DNA from: Hormiphora californensis | Lineage: Eukaryota; Ctenophora; Tentaculata; Cydippida; Pleurobrachiidae | Assembly (NCBI GenBank): GCA_020137815.1 | Contig: CM035351.1 | Location: 8,755,100 to 8,819,099, forward strand | DNA length: 64,000 nucleotides | Direction of reading: 5' to 3' | Shown here: positions 63,254 through 64,000 of the stretch, one piece after another | Position numbering within the stretch: position 1 is the first letter of the stretch | Layout of the letters: the number at the start of each line of letters is the position of its first letter | Translations under genes and position numbers: made by a program | The notes under the pieces: generated by a model | Databases searched by the model: none | Told to the model about the DNA's origin: nothing | Seen by the model: the letters and a program-made list of their open reading frames with translations, nothing else

Positions 63254-64000
63254 CGTCTCCTCCTTCTCTTTCTTCTCTTCTCTCTCTCTCTCCCTCTCTT
63301 CCTTCCCCCTTTCCCTTTCTTCAACTTGTAAACTATCTCCTTCTATCATCTTAGCAATTTAAACAAATAAGTTTCTTCACTTTTGTAGAAATCAGGTTTG
63401 ACTCACTATACATTACTCGACTGGGTTGGACTAGAAAATCAGACAACATATTTGGCGGTCCTATTATACTAGCTGTAGACTATCGATTTACCGGGCGGAA
63501 TAGATCCCCAATTTGTATTTGTAAATTCTCAATCGATCACTCAAAGTCTCTTCATTAGATCGTAAATCTAGGAATCTAACCCAAATACTCAACTATTTCA
63601 TACCACTTTTATGTTTTCGGATTTTTTGAAGTTGTTTCAGCTCACACCTTTTCACACTTGGCGTCGTATTTGCGCGTGACAGCCCCCACTTGCTCTTACT
63701 TTTCGGCAAAAAACCGCATATCATCAGAAAGAGCATAAATTTGTGAGTCCGTAAAACTTTGGTTTGACGAAATTGGTCAAAAAACAAAGGCGTGAGAGCC
63801 AAAAAACCGCCAAAACAAGTTTCCGACGCACAAACAAGAATTATTGCATTATGTATTCATAATGCTGAGTTTCCCTGCCCTACCGTTTCACATGTCACTG
63901 TCAGTGACACTGACACTGCCAACAGGATCAAGGCTTGGTCATAATGTAATGTGAGATGCATACGATCTAGCTGTCAGTATACTTCTCACATAGCTTAGCT
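62543..64000. other. upstream of ZC3H18-like gene; microsatellites, no gene seen
   Basis: Presumed promoter and leader of the minus-strand gene, then GA/CT tracts at 62940-63005 and 63115-63300, which are partly complementary. A 69-codon frame at 63593-63802 has no recognisable domain and is not called. A short inverted word (CACTGTCAGTGACACTGACA) lies near 63896. Confidence 0.45.

Overview
The window is nuclear DNA of an animal. Genes are split by short GT-AG introns, mostly about 0.1 to 0.7 kb. The host proteins are metazoan: an ArfGAP2/3, centrins, a rhodopsin-like GPCR, an SVOP-like transporter, an SLC7 light chain and a ZC3H18-like nuclear protein. Non-LTR retrotransposons, a tRNA-derived SINE, foldback DNA elements and very long GA/CT microsatellites fill the space between and inside genes. 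Compact introns together with an intron-bearing class I terpene synthase suggest an early-branching animal such as a demosponge or an octocoral. The lineage is inference; no rRNA or mitochondrial marker is present.

Layout. 0.6-5 kb: ArfGAP2/3 (13 exons, minus strand) and a single-exon membrane-anchored protein of unknown function. 5.3-10.1 kb: a large element with terminal inverted repeats (TIRs) that holds a 72-bp satellite with a higher-order, inverted organisation. 10.5-20.6 kb: a retrotransposon block with an ORF1 fragment, an apparently intact CR1/L2-like LINE, and a 5'-truncated related LINE split by a 1.4-kb foldback element in a TTAA site. 21.1-32.9 kb: a complete centrin gene (5 exons), then a second centrin-like EF-hand gene about 10 kb long. 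Two large introns of the second gene hold a GPCR gene and an SVOP-like transporter gene on the same strand. 34.4-34.9 kb: a two-exon gene for a small acidic secreted peptide. 37.3-40.6 kb: a seven-exon class I terpene synthase (minus strand), which is the most notable gene here. 41-48 kb: gene-poor, with microsatellites, a weak two-exon gene, a tRNA-derived SINE and C-rich and GAGTCCG-type repeats. 48.4-54.0 kb: an 11-exon SLC7 amino-acid transporter light chain with a pogo-like MITE in intron 1. 54.6-57.2 kb: nested foldback elements. 58.2-62.5 kb: a ZC3H18-like gene (minus strand) with a 1.6-kb foldback element in an intron and an odd two-exon stretch where the plausible reading frame shifts out and back.

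How the genes relate. The two centrin-family genes lie in tandem and probably arose by duplication; both point to centriole, cilium or calcium work. X-box-like RFX motifs cluster near the end of the second one. The terpene synthase has introns on both sides of its catalytic motifs and sits between animal genes, so it is a host gene rather than bacterial contamination. No P450 or other obvious tailoring enzyme is seen next to it. Exon joins were worked out by hand from splice signals and phase and have no transcript support.
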